Positions 1-10,361 of a DNA stretch of 64,000 nucleotides are shown piece after piece; position 1 is the stretch's first letter, and every line of letters begins with the position of its first letter. This stretch comes from Choristoneura fumiferana (lineage: Eukaryota > Arthropoda > Insecta > Lepidoptera > Tortricidae): assembly GCF_025370935.1 (NCBI RefSeq), contig NC_133492.1, forward strand, positions 16,627,953 through 16,691,952, written 5' to 3'. Position numbers and translations under genes: made by a program. Below the pieces are notes generated by a model, which saw only the letters and a program-made list of their open reading frames with translations, did no database searches and had not been told where the DNA came from.

Positions 1-205
1 AAAGTAGGGTTATTTTTTTTCTTCTCATCCAACCCTTTAGTGTGGGGTATCGTTGGATAGGTCTTTTAAAACCAATTTTCTAAGACAATTTTTCGATTCA
101 GTGATTGTTTTGCGAAATATTCAACTTTAAAGTGCACATTTTTAAGAAAATCGAGCCTCGAGACAAGGTCGGGGGTTTTCCAACTTTTTGTTGGTTATGT
201 TTTTA
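1..205 (-). repeat. fragment of the GGGTTCCGTAGCC repeat family
   Basis: On the minus strand it matches the right-hand part of the element at 6640-7250: the TTTAAAGTTGAATATTTCG and CACTGAATCGAAAAAT segments and the GGGTTGGATGAGAA segment occur in the same order. Truncated by the window edge. 206-770 shows nothing recognisable. Confidence 0.7.
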
Positions 206-771
206 TGATGATCGCAATTTTACGTGGAAAAAGTAAATCTCTTAAGAAGATATACATTTTTCTAAAGAAAATTACATATAAATCCAAGAAAACTAGCTGA
301 AAAATCTAAGCGAACACGTGCGGTATAAAATCCAATTTTAAACTTCATATCCCCATGGATCGTCTCGAACCGTTAGATCTCTTGCTGATTCATCAATTTG
401 AATATCGAGCCATAAACGACGCTTCGATATTCCAATTTTAAAATTCATCAGCCTTCTCTCCTCGGAGGTTGCGTCTTCGCTCTTGTTCATATTTTATTTT
501 ATTTATCTTGAAAGTAACTGGCCAGTTTATTTATTGGACAATTTTATATGGAGGTACCTAAGTATGATTTTGTAATAAGAATATGAGCGGATGTTATGGT
601 GCGAGCGAAGTTCAGTTTTATTTTTTTGTTCAAGGACCTAGCTTTCAAAGTCAAAATCAGAGTCCAAATTAAACAAATAAATTTATTTGTAATGAAAATA
701 ATTAGTTACAAAGTACTAGCTGTTGCTATTACAATAAGCTTTTATTTACTCAAATAAAAAAAACAAAAGAA

Positions 772-860
772 GTACAGATTGAATAAAATAAAATAATACT
801 AATAAGAAGAAGACAAAGAAAACTTACCTAAGAAACCTTAACTAAATATATCTAAGATGT
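772..860 (-). mobile_element. LINE 3' tail fragment, inverted relative to 4780-4850
   Basis: The minus-strand sequence matches 4780-4850 almost base for base (TTAGTTAAGGTTTCTTAGG core, then TTCTTATT-rich tail). There it follows the C-terminal coding end of a LINE, so this is a severely 5'-truncated copy of the same family. Confidence 0.7.
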
Positions 861-1182
861 TACTATAAAAAGTAAAATGCTATATAATTATATCGAATCA
901 CTTTGCCGTAGTATCTAGTAGTAGCCCAATATCCAAAGACTTTTAATCTAACAAATTTAATCTCAAGAACAGAAGACAATTTTAAAATGTTCAAAATACA
1001 ACTGGAATTTTAATACCTTTCATTCTGTCGTCGGAAACGGTCCAAAGACTTTCAAAATTAGATTTTTAATTCCTCGACATCCCATTTAGTTAGTGTTCGG
1101 ATTCCTACCTAATTTACTTCACAGACTAATCGAAGTGGCCCGAAGTTTGCCGAGCCGGTCTCGATAAAGACTTGTATTACGT

Positions 1183-1343
1183 TACAGATAGTTCAACTCA
1201 GTTGTGCGCGCGGCCCTATGTGTGCGTGCGCTTGTAAATATACAACTTTCACGTGACGCGGCAGTCGTCGTCCGAGCAAGACGTGTTCTTATCGCTTTAC
1301 CCACACATAGGGCCGCGCGCACAACTGAGTTGAACTATCTGTA
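1183..1343. mobile_element. foldback MITE with perfect 42-bp terminal inverted repeats
   Basis: Arms 1183-1224 and 1302-1343 are perfect reverse complements, with outer ends TACAGATAGTTCAACTC and GAGTTGAACTATCTGTA. The 77-bp centre holds no open frame. Outer TA dinucleotides may be a target-site duplication, which would suggest a Tc1/mariner-type mobiliser; that is inference. Perfect arms suggest a recent copy or gene conversion. 861-1182 shows nothing clear. Confidence 0.85.
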
Positions 1344-1559
1344 GCTAGGTATTCGAACGACCCAGCTACGGTCATGTGCGTTCGGCATTCATTACGGGTG
1401 CTGTTGAGTTATTACTGGGCGGCCATGGTATCGATCGCGCAATGAACCGAGAACATGGTCTTCCGCGCTGTCGGTCTCGTGTAGTCTTGCTGAAAGGCCG
1501 AGGCTGCGCTTACGCCTGACGTATACGGGAGACGTGTATACCAATCACATTAAATCCAA

Positions 1560-1650
1560 CGGTACAATATGGACATGATACTGTATGTGTTGTATGGGTA
1601 GCATTCTTTTGTATACAAATAAAGATTTTTACTTTTACTTACTTCACATG
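1560..1650 (+). repeat. LINE-like 3' tail with polyadenylation signal
   Basis: AATAAAGATTTTTAC followed by an ACTTTT-type tail, the usual look of a non-LTR retrotransposon 3' end. No coding part remains. Confidence 0.45.
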
Positions 1651-1971
1651 TCTATGTATGTATATCTTTGATGATTGTATATTTTAATTAATTTTAGATT
1701 TCGGATATTTATACTTTTTTAACCGGTCTACTTTATGATATCCTGTCAATCGTTAAGTGTAAGAAATAAGTCTAAATACATCAATTTATTATGTAGTTTG
1801 CTAAAGAGGGCCAGCTGGCAATAGAAAGTGCTGCTGCCTGCTCTCACATCAAATCCTTTAATCGCCTCTTACGATACGCGCAGGAAGAGATAAGTCCGTG
1901 CAATTCTAAAACTGGGCACGCCACGGCAGAAACTCTCATAAATAGCTGCCTACCTTTGCCTGCTGTCATCA

Positions 1972-2462
1972 TAATCATCATGTCAGCTGAAAGACGTCCA
2001 CTGCTGGACATAGGCCTCGCCCACCCTAAGGCTAGGGGGGGTGCCTCCCCCTAAGGCTCTCCACTCAGACCAGTCTTATGCTTTCCGCATCCACCGTGAT
2101 CCCGCGATCTTAACCAGGTCGTCGCTCCATCTTGTTGGAGGCCTACTGACAGCTCGTCTTCCGGTCCGCGGACGCCATTCGAGAATCTTCTGACCCCACC
2201 GGCCATCATTCTTGCAAGCAATGTGCCCCGCCCACTGCCACTTCAGTTTCGCAATTCTTCGAGTTATGTCGGTAACCTTAGTTCTTATGCGGATATCATC
2301 ATTTCTGATTCTATACCACAGAGAAACCTCGAACATAGCCCTCTCCATAGCCCTTTGAGTGACTGAGCTTTCTAATGAAGCCCACCGTTAGCGCCCACGT
2401 CTCAGATCCGTATGTCATCAACACACACTGCAATGGTCAAAGACTTTTAACTTCGAACACTG
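1972..2462 (-). mobile_element. RTE-type LINE, C-terminal end of reverse transcriptase, relic
   Basis: A minus-strand open frame (2076-2348) runs from MERAMFEVSLW through KLKWQWAGHIA and ILEWRPRTGRR to PPTRWSDDLVKIAGSRWM. This is the C-terminal tail typical of lepidopteran RTE endonuclease-reverse transcriptases. Downstream on that strand come the 3' end GTCCAGCAGTGGACGTC and an ATGATGAT tail at 1972-1982. A possible upstream continuation reaches about 2462. The catalytic reverse transcriptase is absent; the copy is 5'-truncated and dead. Confidence 0.85.
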
Positions 2463-2854
2463 CGATAATTTGGAAGTAAAATTCGAATTCCAGTTTAGCG
2501 CCAATTGGGTCGCCAAGATAGAGCAATAAAGTTACATTCCCTGTGTTGCGCTCTAAAACTCTTTAACTATATAATGCACGATTTCTTGCTAAAGCTTAAA
2601 GTTTTCTGAGCCAACGAAAAACCATTAGATTCTTGTAGTTGTTGAATTAGATATCAACTGACCAAGAGGCATTTCTATTCTAGGAAAGTGGTTCCAATTC
2701 ATATAAACTTAATGTAACACTGTCTTAAATAAGTAGCTATTGGGTCTGCTGTTTGTTGATACACTGTACTTAATTTAACTTTGTTGTTGTACAAATAAAA
2801 TTAATAATAAGAATTTTAATGTTACTTTAAGCCCTCATGAGACATATTCTAATA

Positions 2855-3012
2855 TATAAAATTCTCGGGTCAAAAATGTTTGTGACCAAACTCCTTTACC
2901 GATTTTATGTCATTTTTTGTGCAGGTATATTCGGTAGGTCTGAGAATAGGATGTAAACTATTTATCATACTTCTACGCGGACTGAGTCGCGGGTAACAGC
3001 TAGTAATTGATA
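2855..3012 (+). mobile_element. Helitron-like non-autonomous element, 3' end
   Basis: Matches 18598-18752 and ends CGCGGACTGAGTCGCGGGTA then CAGCTAGT. The short CGCG hairpin followed by a CTAG terminus fits the 3' end expected of Helitrons (CTRR) and of the Lepidoptera-specific family widely found in this order. The 5' end is unclear. Confidence 0.65.
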
Positions 3013-3096
3013 AAATTACAAAAATATTCCAAAACAGAGAGAAAATGATCTTCCGAAAAGATCGAAACTACGGAACGTTCGCGTTCCTGGCCATAT

Positions 3097-3222
3097 ACTA
3101 CGAAGTGCAAAATTCGAACTTCGTATCTTGCCGTCCCGCTGATGCTTATGTAATTAAATACGAGAGTGAGAGAGACGGTACGATACGAACTTTTTTCGAA
3201 TTTTGTTGTAGCCCTACTGACT
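3097..3222. mobile_element. palindromic MITE (GGGCTACTACGAA family), copy 1
   Basis: Imperfect inverted repeat from CTACGAAGTGCAAAATTCGA to TTTCGAATTTTGTTGTAG around an inner GACGG/CCGTC pair. Sister copies lie at 8003-8300 (interrupted), 28730-28854 and 37459-37577. 3240-3275 carries a short ACCGACTTCAAAAAAGG motif also common in lepidopteran repeats. Confidence 0.75.
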
Positions 3223-3275
3223 TATAAACGTGAGTTGAACCGTTTAATTAACCGACTTCAAAAAAGGCGGAGGTT

Positions 3276-4230
3276 CTATATTCCATTGTTGTGATGTTAT
3301 CAAATGAGAGTTTCACTTTACTTTATTTTTCTCTCTCAACTCAGAGTTTCTGTATTGTAACCTTTGAGAATATTTGTATATTATATTGTTTTTAGCACAC
3401 ATGATAAAACTGTCTTGGAAAGTTAGAGTTGCCGTATTTAACGGGAATTTAACAGTAAAGCGATTCGATTTGTAGCATTCGAACATAGCGGATGTAGACG
3501 TATCTAATTTTGGTATTTCTGCTGCGCGGCGATTAACTTAACAGTGAACAATGATCACCAAATTCTATATTGCTCTCGTGTCTGACATTTTTAATGCGCA
3601 AGTTGTCTCCGCGTGGTTTCTGGAATTTTGCTATTAAGTTGCAAAAACTACAATCTCACTCACCGTACAATTTGAAGAAGAAGCATATATTTATCTTTAA
3701 TTTACTGACATTGGCCCAAGCCTTAAGGCCGCTATTGAGGAGCAGGTATAATAATATAACATTAAAAGCTATGATTTGAAATTTACAGATCAATTTATAA
3801 GAAAAAACTTATTCAAGTTCAATTGTCACTCATCAACTTTTCTCACAATTTCGTTATCGCTTCAATCCGTTCTATCTTTATAAAATCGATACCACCCTCG
3901 AATACGGATGCAACTTGCACAAGACTTAACTCTTGAAATACTTTTAAACTATTAAGCCTCGAAATACGTTTACAGCATACACGGCGGCATCCGTATTCTG
4001 CTCGCATTTGAGTCAACCAAAAGCTTTCTTCAGCGCGCGTGCCGCAGAATAGCAATGGCGTGTTAGCTTAGCTGTGGGCCACAAAAATAGCATTTTTTTG
4101 GTATGCTAGCGTGCTAGCATGCTATCATTTTCTTATATCTCAGATGAGCTTTGCCAATTTTAGCCGAAAATCGAAACTGACAAAAAAGCCGGTGTTAAAT
4201 TATATGTAATATGAACCTCGTTAAGACATT
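3276..4230. other. intronic sequence, nothing recognised
   Basis: AT-rich sequence with two short open frames that show no family features. 4095-4125 has several GCTAGC/GCATGC palindromic steps of unclear meaning. Confidence 0.6.
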
Positions 4231-4234
4231 TCAT

Positions 4235-4385
4235 TGGTATATTTTGCATTCGTAACTTTTAAGCTGGGCACAGTGAAAAGGGGGATTAAGTAAAAAAAGT
4301 ACAAGCTGTTTTATAATAAGTGCAATTGATTCTACTCTCGACTATAAAGAAAATACTTTCAAGTTTTCAGTTATTTAATTAACAT
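4235..4385 (+). repeat. dispersed repeat ending GTTTTCAGTTATTTAATTAA
   Basis: The same segment recurs inverted at 14190-14340 and partly at 59360-59400. The shared order is a GGGCACAGTGAAAA stretch, an AATTGATTCTACT stretch and the ending quoted. Class unknown. Confidence 0.55.
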
Positions 4386-4469
4386 AGAAGCTCGGTAGGG
4401 CCCTGGTGTGGGACGCTACATGCGTTGATACTTTCGCTCTGTCCCACATCCAGGCAACTAGCTCACAAG

Positions 4470-4855
4470 CCGGCGCTGCGGCTGATCAGGCCCAACTCCT
4501 CAAACGCCGCAAGTACTCGTACTCCTCTTTTATTAAAAGATTACGAGTTTGCGGCGCTTGCTGTTGAGACTCTAGGCCTTTGTCAGCCGATATGAAGTGT
4601 TTCATAAAGGCCCTTTCTTCCCGGTTGATCGACTCCTCTGGGGACCCAAGAGCTGGTACGTATTTATCCAGCGGATCGCACTTGCGGTGCAAAGTGGTAA
4701 TGCGGCCAGCATCATGGGAACTCTGCCACAGGCAGATCTTTTGGACGGGGTGTTCTTTTTATCATTTTTATTTTTAAAGTAACCATAGATATATTTAGTT
4801 AAGGTTTCTTAGGTAAGTTTTCTTTGTCTTCTTATTATTATTATATTATTTAATT
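4470..4855 (+). mobile_element. LINE C-terminal coding end and 3' UTR, frameshifted relic
   Basis: Frames around 4580-4780 encode SRLIDSSGDPRAGTYL then, after a frame change, RIALAVQSGNAASIMGTLP. This is the same C-terminal signature as the minus-strand frame at 13264-13410 (TGDRRAGRFLGQRIS, QRGNAASIFGTLP). Such motifs are common at the end of lepidopteran non-LTR retrotransposon ORF2 proteins; I cannot name the clade. Ends in a T-rich tail near 4850. Confidence 0.65.
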
Positions 4856-5135
4856 TAATTTAATTGCGAATTATAAAAAATAAATATATATAACATCGTG
4901 TTAAAGACATCACAATTCACATCCTGTAGGAAATACATTCTATCAGCCTTTTCTTTCCCACTCCAGAGCAACGGTCTCCCACCAATACTTCCACTGCTCT
5001 CTCTCCACTGGCCTTGCATGCAGTTTATTAACATCGCCCTAAGATTAAGCACGAACAACGTTCGCAAACCCGCTCCCCTCTTAGCCCCATTTTCGACATC
5101 CGCCACTCTTTTATCGAAATTCGCGAGTTCCATGT
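4856..5135 (-). other. unidentified open frame, possibly TE-derived
   Basis: A 92-codon minus-strand frame (4855-5133) starting MELANFDKRVADVENG. The composition is protein-like (charged, few low-complexity runs) and the GC content is above the surroundings, but I recognise no domain. An overlapping + frame of 79 codons is its shadow. Could be a TE ORF fragment. Confidence 0.25.
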
Positions 5136-5278
5136 GAAAAACTACCTCCAGTTAGTGAGTAATGGCGCGCCGGATGAGCCCCGGCTACGGGACGTATTGC
5201 TCTGTCTCACGTCGGTTGATTTAAATAATATTATTTTATCTGTTCCTGTACGCTAAGGTTGTTTTTGGTGTGTGGTTT

Positions 5279-5573
5279 CCATCCCAGCCTATATACGTCC
5301 CACTGCTGGGCACAGGCCTCCACTCAGAACAAAAGGGCTTGGGCCATAGTTCCCACGCGGGCCCAGTGCGGATTGGGAACTTCGCACGCACCATTGAATC
5401 GCTTCGCAGGTTCGTGCAGATTTCCTCACGATATTTGCCTTCACGCAAAGCTCGTGGTAATTTCAAATAGTAATTCCGCACATAATTTCGAAAAACTCAG
5501 AGGTGCGAGCCGGGGTTTGAACCCACGCTCTGCTTGAGAGGCGATAGGTCAAACCACTAGGCCACCACGGCTT
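5279..5573 (-). mobile_element. tRNA-headed SINE with RTE-like tail, near full length
   Basis: On the minus strand: CCGTGGTGGCCTAGTGG (A-box-like), then GGGTTTGAACCC region (B-box), the body with CGAAGCGATTCAATGG and AAGTTCCCAATCCGCACTGG, and the 3' end GCCCAGCAGTGGGACG followed by AGGCTGGGATG. The 3' end resembles that of the RTE LINEs here, so RTE proteins probably mobilised it. Best full-length comparison is 51325-51600. Confidence 0.85.
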
Positions 5574-5849
5574 CCGGGTTCCAACTTATAACACCCCTCT
5601 TTTTGCGTCGGGGGTTAAAAATAAATGGTAACAGATTGTTAACAAAAAGTCATCAATCACATAACTTTTGCATTTTAAAATGTAGTAAGCACGGTTGGAT
5701 CCAGTTCGAAGTGGTTTTTGCACCACTCGGCTACCCTTGTCGGAGGTAATCGATGCGCGCGCATCCTTTGAGCGATTACTCGGGCTTATCGGTGTGTGAT
5801 TAAGAAAATCCCACCGTATTGGAATAATTGGTTTTAAACGCAAGTTTCG

Positions 5850-6092
5850 CCCGGATTGCTCACCATCTTTGCTCGCTAATCTCTGCCGCGAAGCAGTGCT
5901 TGCATTGTTGTGTTTCGGCGTGGAGAGTAAGGCAGCCGGTGCAATTAGTGGCGCTTGAGGTATCATCTTAGGCTCTAGGTGGCAACGCATCTGCAATCCT
6001 CCTGGTGTTGCATGGTCTATGGGCGTGGTGATATTTCTTACTATCAGGAGGCCAACCTGCTCGTTTGCCATCCAGACGAATAAAAAAAACAG
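5850..6092 (+). mobile_element. 280-bp repeat family, + copy with poly-A
   Basis: Sense copy of the family found at 38636, 40494 and 41866: GTGTTTCGGCGTGGAGAGTA, GGCAACGCATCTGCAATC, GCTCGTTTGCCATCCAG and a final AATAAAAAAAA. More diverged than the other copies and different at its 5' side. Overlapped by a 161-codon minus-strand frame that I take as chance. Confidence 0.75.
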
Positions 6093-6100
6093 TCATCCAT

Positions 6101-6391
6101 CATCCGCCTATATACGTCCCACTGCAGGGCCGGCCTCCCAGAGATTGAGAGGGCTTGGGCAGTAGTTCCACGCGGGCCCAGTGCGGATTGGGAACTTCAC
6201 ACGCACCATTGAATTGCTTCGCAGGCTTGTGCAGGTTTCCTCACGATGTTTTCCTTCACCGTAAAGCTCGTGGTAAATTTCTAATGTAATTCCGCACATG
6301 AATTTCGAAAAACTCAGAGGTGCGAGCGGGGTTTGAACCCACGATCCTCTGCTTGAGAGGCCATAGGTCAAACCACTCGGCACCACGGCTT
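6101..6391 (-). mobile_element. tRNA-headed SINE with RTE-like tail, near full length
   Basis: Same family and orientation as 5279-5573, only 530 bp away. The B-box reads GGGTTCAAACCC on the minus strand. It sits directly beside the poly-A end of the previous repeat, giving a SINE/repeat/SINE cluster. Confidence 0.85.
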
Positions 6392-6639
6392 AAAAAAAAC
6401 AGTATCAGTGACAATTAATAGCTTCGGGATTTTTTGTTTATTTGGATGCGGGGATATTGGGCTTTTGTAGGGACATACGGAACAGATGTTGGTGTCTTGT
6501 ACGTGGGCAAGTTAACTGTTTTTAATGATTTCCATTTTCTACTTAAAGATTTACGTAGTTACCTGATTATACATAATAAAGTGTCTTTAAAAATCTAATT
6601 ACTCCATCAGCTAAAATAATGGAAACGTATTTCTTCTTT

Positions 6640-7250
6640 TGTCAATTAAAGAAAACCGGCCAGAGCATGTCGGACACGTCCAAAATAGGGTTCCGTAGCC
6701 ATTACGTAAAAAAATAAGTAATATTTTCTAAGGATTTCGTATTTTTATACGGAATCTTCCAAGTTTAGGTATATTTTATACCTTAGGCTACTATTCATCA
6801 TAAACTACTAATAATTCTCAAGCAAACTTAGCCGTTATAGTTTTCCTTGAAAGTTTGATATACTTACTACCATCCAGAATTTTTTCAAATTTACCGGTTT
6901 AGATTTTAGAGGGGGGGGACGCTCGATTTTAATGAAAATTTGCACTTTAAAGTTGAATATTTCGCAAACAAATCACTGAATCGAAAAATCGTCTTAGCAA
7001 ACCCCTAATGGGTTGGATGAGAAAAAAAATCACCCTCACTTTACGTCTATGGGAGGTACCCTAAAAATTTTTTTTTTTTAATTTTTAATTGTACCATTTT
7101 GTCGGCATAGTTGACTTATATATCCGTGCAAAATTACAGCTTTCTAGCATTGATAGTCCCTGAGCAAAGCCGCAGACGGACAGACAGACAGACAGACATG
7201 GCGAAACTATAAGGGTTCAATTTTTGCCATTTTGGCTCCGGAACCCTAAA
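6640..7250. mobile_element. GGGTTCCGTAGCC repeat, near full-length copy
   Basis: Contains an inverted pair AGGGTTCCGTAGCCAT (6687-6702) and TTGGCTCCGGAACCCT (7232-7247), and GACAGACAGACAGACA at about 7178-7195. Similarity to 30290-30605 extends upstream of the left arm, so the arms may be subterminal rather than the true ends. Probably a non-autonomous DNA element; class uncertain. Confidence 0.6.
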
Positions 7251-7995
7251 AAAAAAGATGTAGATAGCCAGTTAATGTTCCTCATGGTGTCACGCTACGC
7301 GACACGTTTTATCCCCCGACGCAAAAAGGGGTGTTATAAGTTTGACCGCTATGGGTGTCTGTCTGTGGCACCGTAGCTCTTAAACGGATGAACCGATTTG
7401 AATGCGTTTTTTTTTATTTGAAAGCATGCAAAGTTAAACTACTTTAACTGGCGACCCGCTCTGGATTTTCTCGGGTACAATTTTAAAAATAGGTCAAAGG
7501 CACTTCACGATAACGGCTTGTTTATTTTGATCTTTACTTATATCCCAAGTTTGGCATACGTTGGTAGGCTTGTTTATTTTCTACTTTAATATAGGTGCGT
7601 TCACTTAATTCACTTGGTTTTTGTTGTGTTTAACGAAATTCCCATACAATAATGGCTCACTAATGGAAAAGTTTCCTTCAGGAACAAGTTAAAAGTAAAA
7701 GTTACTCTAAAACTGAATATTAAACTGGAAACCACATTAAATTTCACGCGGAGATCAAACGTGTTATGTTTAGTGCGGTTATCTTTGTATGGGGAATAAA
7801 GTGTTTTTACGAATTGATTTTTAATTTGAATTCTAGTATTTTGTTTAAAATAACATATTTTATTGCTGTGATGTGATGAAAAATATGAGAAATATAAAAT
7901 AGAAATATAAAAACTCGTGATAAAGCTGCTAGCAAAAGAAGAAAAAATTGTATTTTTAGTGCAATTTTTTTATGGTTGTACTGTCAATGTCATCC
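7251..7995. other. intronic sequence with minor repeat scraps
   Basis: 7300-7420 resembles a widespread lepidopteran motif (CCCCGACGCAAAAAGGGGTG then CCGTAGCTCTTAAACGGATG) also present inverted at 17470-17575. The rest is AT-rich and unrecognised. Confidence 0.5.
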
Positions 7996-8002
7996 AACCT
8001 GC

Positions 8003-8302
8003 AGGGCTACTATGAAACTCAAAACTCGAAGTTCGTGTCGTGCGGTCCCTCTGACACTTATACTATTTAATACGAGAACGAGAAGGACGGTACCATCAGC
8101 CAAATATGTGGTCTACCACCCTAAAGTTGATAATCGTTTGCATGTCAAAAAACAATAATGCCAATAGACATGTCTGTCAACTTGAAAGTTCGACTTTAGC
8201 GATATATTCATTTGGACTAGGAAGCTTTTTAAAAATTGATAGACCACTTATTTGGCTGATGGTACAATACGAACTTCGAGTTACGCGTTTCGTAGTAGCC
8301 CT
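8003..8302. mobile_element. palindromic MITE (GGGCTACTACGAA family), copy 2, interrupted
   Basis: Left half 8003-8093 and right half 8262-8302 match the other copies of the family. The match breaks at GTAC (8090-8093) and resumes at GTAC (8262-8265), exactly around the inserted element 8094-8261. Confidence 0.8.
8094..8261. mobile_element. 168-bp MITE nested in another MITE
   Basis: Terminal inverted repeats start CATCAGCCAAATA (8094) and end TATTTGGCTGATG (8261), extending imperfectly to the TGGTCTA/TAGACCA segments. It is flanked by GTAC on both sides, consistent with a 4-bp target duplication, although GTAC is itself palindromic. Boundaries are defined by sister copies of the host MITE. 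Confidence 0.8.
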
Positions 8303-8514
8303 GCTGCATGTCGCACACCTATAGGTAAATCTAAAGCGGTATCAACTCAAAATAATACTTAACTTATTTTAATTTAGTCATACCTCTTGCAAGATTTGCA
8401 GCAAATTAACAGATATACTCGTACCATACGAGTTATAGGTAAATAGAAGCTTTTTTTTTTCAATAAACAATTTTGAACATGAAACTACCGTGAGACTTAC
8501 TCATATTAAATATC

Positions 8515-8734
8515 TTGACCCGGATAACTCACGTGTTAAATCGAGTTTAGCCCGACATGTTTCGGGCTAATCCGTAGCCCTTCGTCTTCGGAGCAACGCG
8601 ACTCGGCGGTTGCTGCAACACGCGCTGCGCGCCGCCGCTCTGCTCGCGCGACTACCCGACGAAACTGACACCGGCACACAACTACCCGCGTTTTCAGGCT
8701 AAACTCGATTTTAGACGTGAGTTTTCCGGGTCAA
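8515..8734. mobile_element. GC-rich MITE with 38-bp terminal inverted repeats
   Basis: Arms 8515-8552 and 8697-8734 (outer end TTGACCCGGA / TCCGGGTCAA) match at 35 of 38 positions. The centre is strongly GC- and CpG-rich (8580-8670) and holds an inner hairpin AGCCCGACATGTTTCGGGCT at 8549-8568. No coding frame. Superfamily not determined. Confidence 0.8.
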
Positions 8735-9530
8735 TATAAAATATTTTCAATAAACAACACAAAATTTCATTTGAAAACATCTACGCGTTCGATCTAAAAC
8801 GAAGATAACTTATCGTAACCGTATTCAGGTACCAGGCATCCATAACCGCTTCGGAGAACACGATTCGATAGCCAAACATTTGCCCGACTTAGGGTTGCGC
8901 CGAGCCCCAAAGCCCGAGGCAAATGACCTTGTCGCCGTGGTCATATTTGCATATCATTCGCGTGCTTGCCTACCTATGAGAGCCTGGTAAATACACCTAC
9001 TTCTGTATTATACGTTTACTTAACAACATTTTGAGTTAAAAAAATAATTATTAATATGAACAAGCAAAGGAATCATGTACGTACGTGGATGTATCGAAAT
9101 ATCATGTTTATGGTCCCAAGAAATCATTGTAAAATGGTTTGCAATACGAGCAGGAGAAGTGAAAAGAATATTAGTATGTACAATATTACAAGGGTTTTAA
9201 CTCCAACTTTCAACAGTTTTAAGCTAATGAAAAACAGCAACTTTTTTGCTTATCACGCACCCATATTCAACCACACCAAATAAACCACGCACCAAAAGGC
9301 CAATAGCCCCGAGGTCTAAATTAACTTGAGTCATTAAGCAGCGTGGCCCGTGCATTTGTCACACTCAATTACGCCCGAAAGGGTACCGAATGTATCCCGG
9401 ATTGATGCCGGCACCTGTCGGTTTCCCGTTTAATCATTGGTGGATTCGGGGTTATTGGTGTTTCGCGTATACTGCGTGTTGGTTCGTTCGATAAATAAAG
9501 GAATCCTACAAATATTATATCAATCAATCT
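8735..9530. other. intronic sequence, nothing recognised
   Basis: Moderate GC around 8840-8990 and 9300-9480 without repeats I know and without coding signals. Such single-copy islands in a neuronal gene intron could be conserved regulatory DNA, but only alignment would show it. Confidence 0.45.
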
Positions 9531-9531
9531 G

Positions 9532-9880
9532 ATCGCCGATGGGGTCAGAAGGTTCTCGAATGGCGTCCGCGGACCGGGAGACGAGCTGTCGGTAGGCCTC
9601 CAACTAGATGGAGCGACGACCTGAGGGCTTATTGTCTAATGCACTCTGAAGCACAATCGTTTTTACCACTTCTTTTCATCACATGGTGTAGGATGAGGGT
9701 AGAAAGAGATGGGAAATGTGATCGCGAGCGTCAAAGCGTTAAACAATGTGGCATCTGGTTAAGATCGCGGGATCGCGGTGGATGCGGAAAGCACAAGACC
9801 GGTCAGAGTGGAGAGCCTTGAGGGAAGCCTGTGTCCAGCAGTGGACGTCTTTCGGCTGACATGATGATGATGATGATGAT
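9532..9880 (+). mobile_element. RTE-type LINE 3' end, split by an insertion
   Basis: GATGGGGTCAGAAGGTTC onward encodes VLEWRPRTGRRAVGRPP-type residues, then the match breaks after GACGACCTG (9623) and resumes with GTTAAGATCGCGG (9758) to the GTCCAGCAGTGGACGTC 3' end and a (GAT)n tail at 9858-9880. The intervening 134 bp are listed separately. Confidence 0.85.
9624..9757. mobile_element. 134-bp insertion inside the RTE relic
   Basis: Bounded by CTG on both sides (9621-9623 and 9755-9757). Ends AGGGCTTATTGTCTAA and TTAAACAATGTGGCATCT are imperfectly complementary, suggesting a MITE. The frame through it (9639-9821) is accidental. Confidence 0.6.
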
Positions 9881-9901
9881 AATATAAATATCTGCTCAGA
9901 A

Positions 9902-10045
9902 GCGTAGGACGTTCACCAACGAGATGGACGAAGGTTAAAGCCGAGGGTTCATGGTGGATGCAGAACCACTTCCAACTGAAGCAACAGGAGATCTATTGTC
10001 TAACAGTAGACGTCCTACGGCTGATATGATGACAACGATAAGTAG
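9902..10045 (+). mobile_element. second, degraded RTE 3' end
   Basis: ACGTTCACCAACGAGATGGA, then GGTGGATGCAGAACC, AGTAGACGTCCTACGGCTGA and ATGATGACAACGATAA parallel the RTE 3' end immediately upstream and the relic at 19460-19742. An (AC)n run follows at 10088-10108. Confidence 0.7.
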
Positions 10046-10108
10046 TATTATAAACTGGCTCTTGCCCTCGCTTTCGTTTGTGTAGAATTCACACACACAC
10101 ACAAACAT

Positions 10109-10330
10109 CACGCCTGTATTCTCAAATGGGGTAGGCAGAGCACACGAAACGTTACCGCTTCGGAGCCGCTTTTAGCAATTTTAGGTTTTAAGTTTGACAA
10201 AAACGGTACAATAGTGACAGGTTGCTAGCCTGTCGCCTACGGATATCCTCAGTCGCCTCTTACGACACCCACGGAAGAAATGGAGAGGTGTAATTCTAAC
10301 CCGACACCACACGGGTATACTCCAGGAACT
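10109..10330 (-). repeat. TG-tailed repeat (GAAGCGGTAACGTTTCG family)
   Basis: Inverted relative to 57826-58072, sharing TGGAGAGGTGTAATTCTAAC, GCCTGTCGCCTACGG, AAAACGGTACAATAGTGAC and CGAAACGTTACCGCTTCGG. A third partial copy is at 33915-34000. Probably the 3' part of a retroelement ending in a TG microsatellite. Confidence 0.65.
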
Positions 10331-10361
10331 ATACTGGTAAACTAGAATGTTAATATCATGC

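Noticed and set aside
5586..6071. 161-codon minus-strand open frame as a gene
   Set aside because: It runs antisense through the 280-bp repeat copy at 5850-6092 and has no domain signature.
6688..7246. TA-flanked mariner-type element with exact ends at the GGGTTCCG arms
   Set aside because: Similarity to the copy at 30290 continues upstream of the left arm, so these arms are probably not the true termini.
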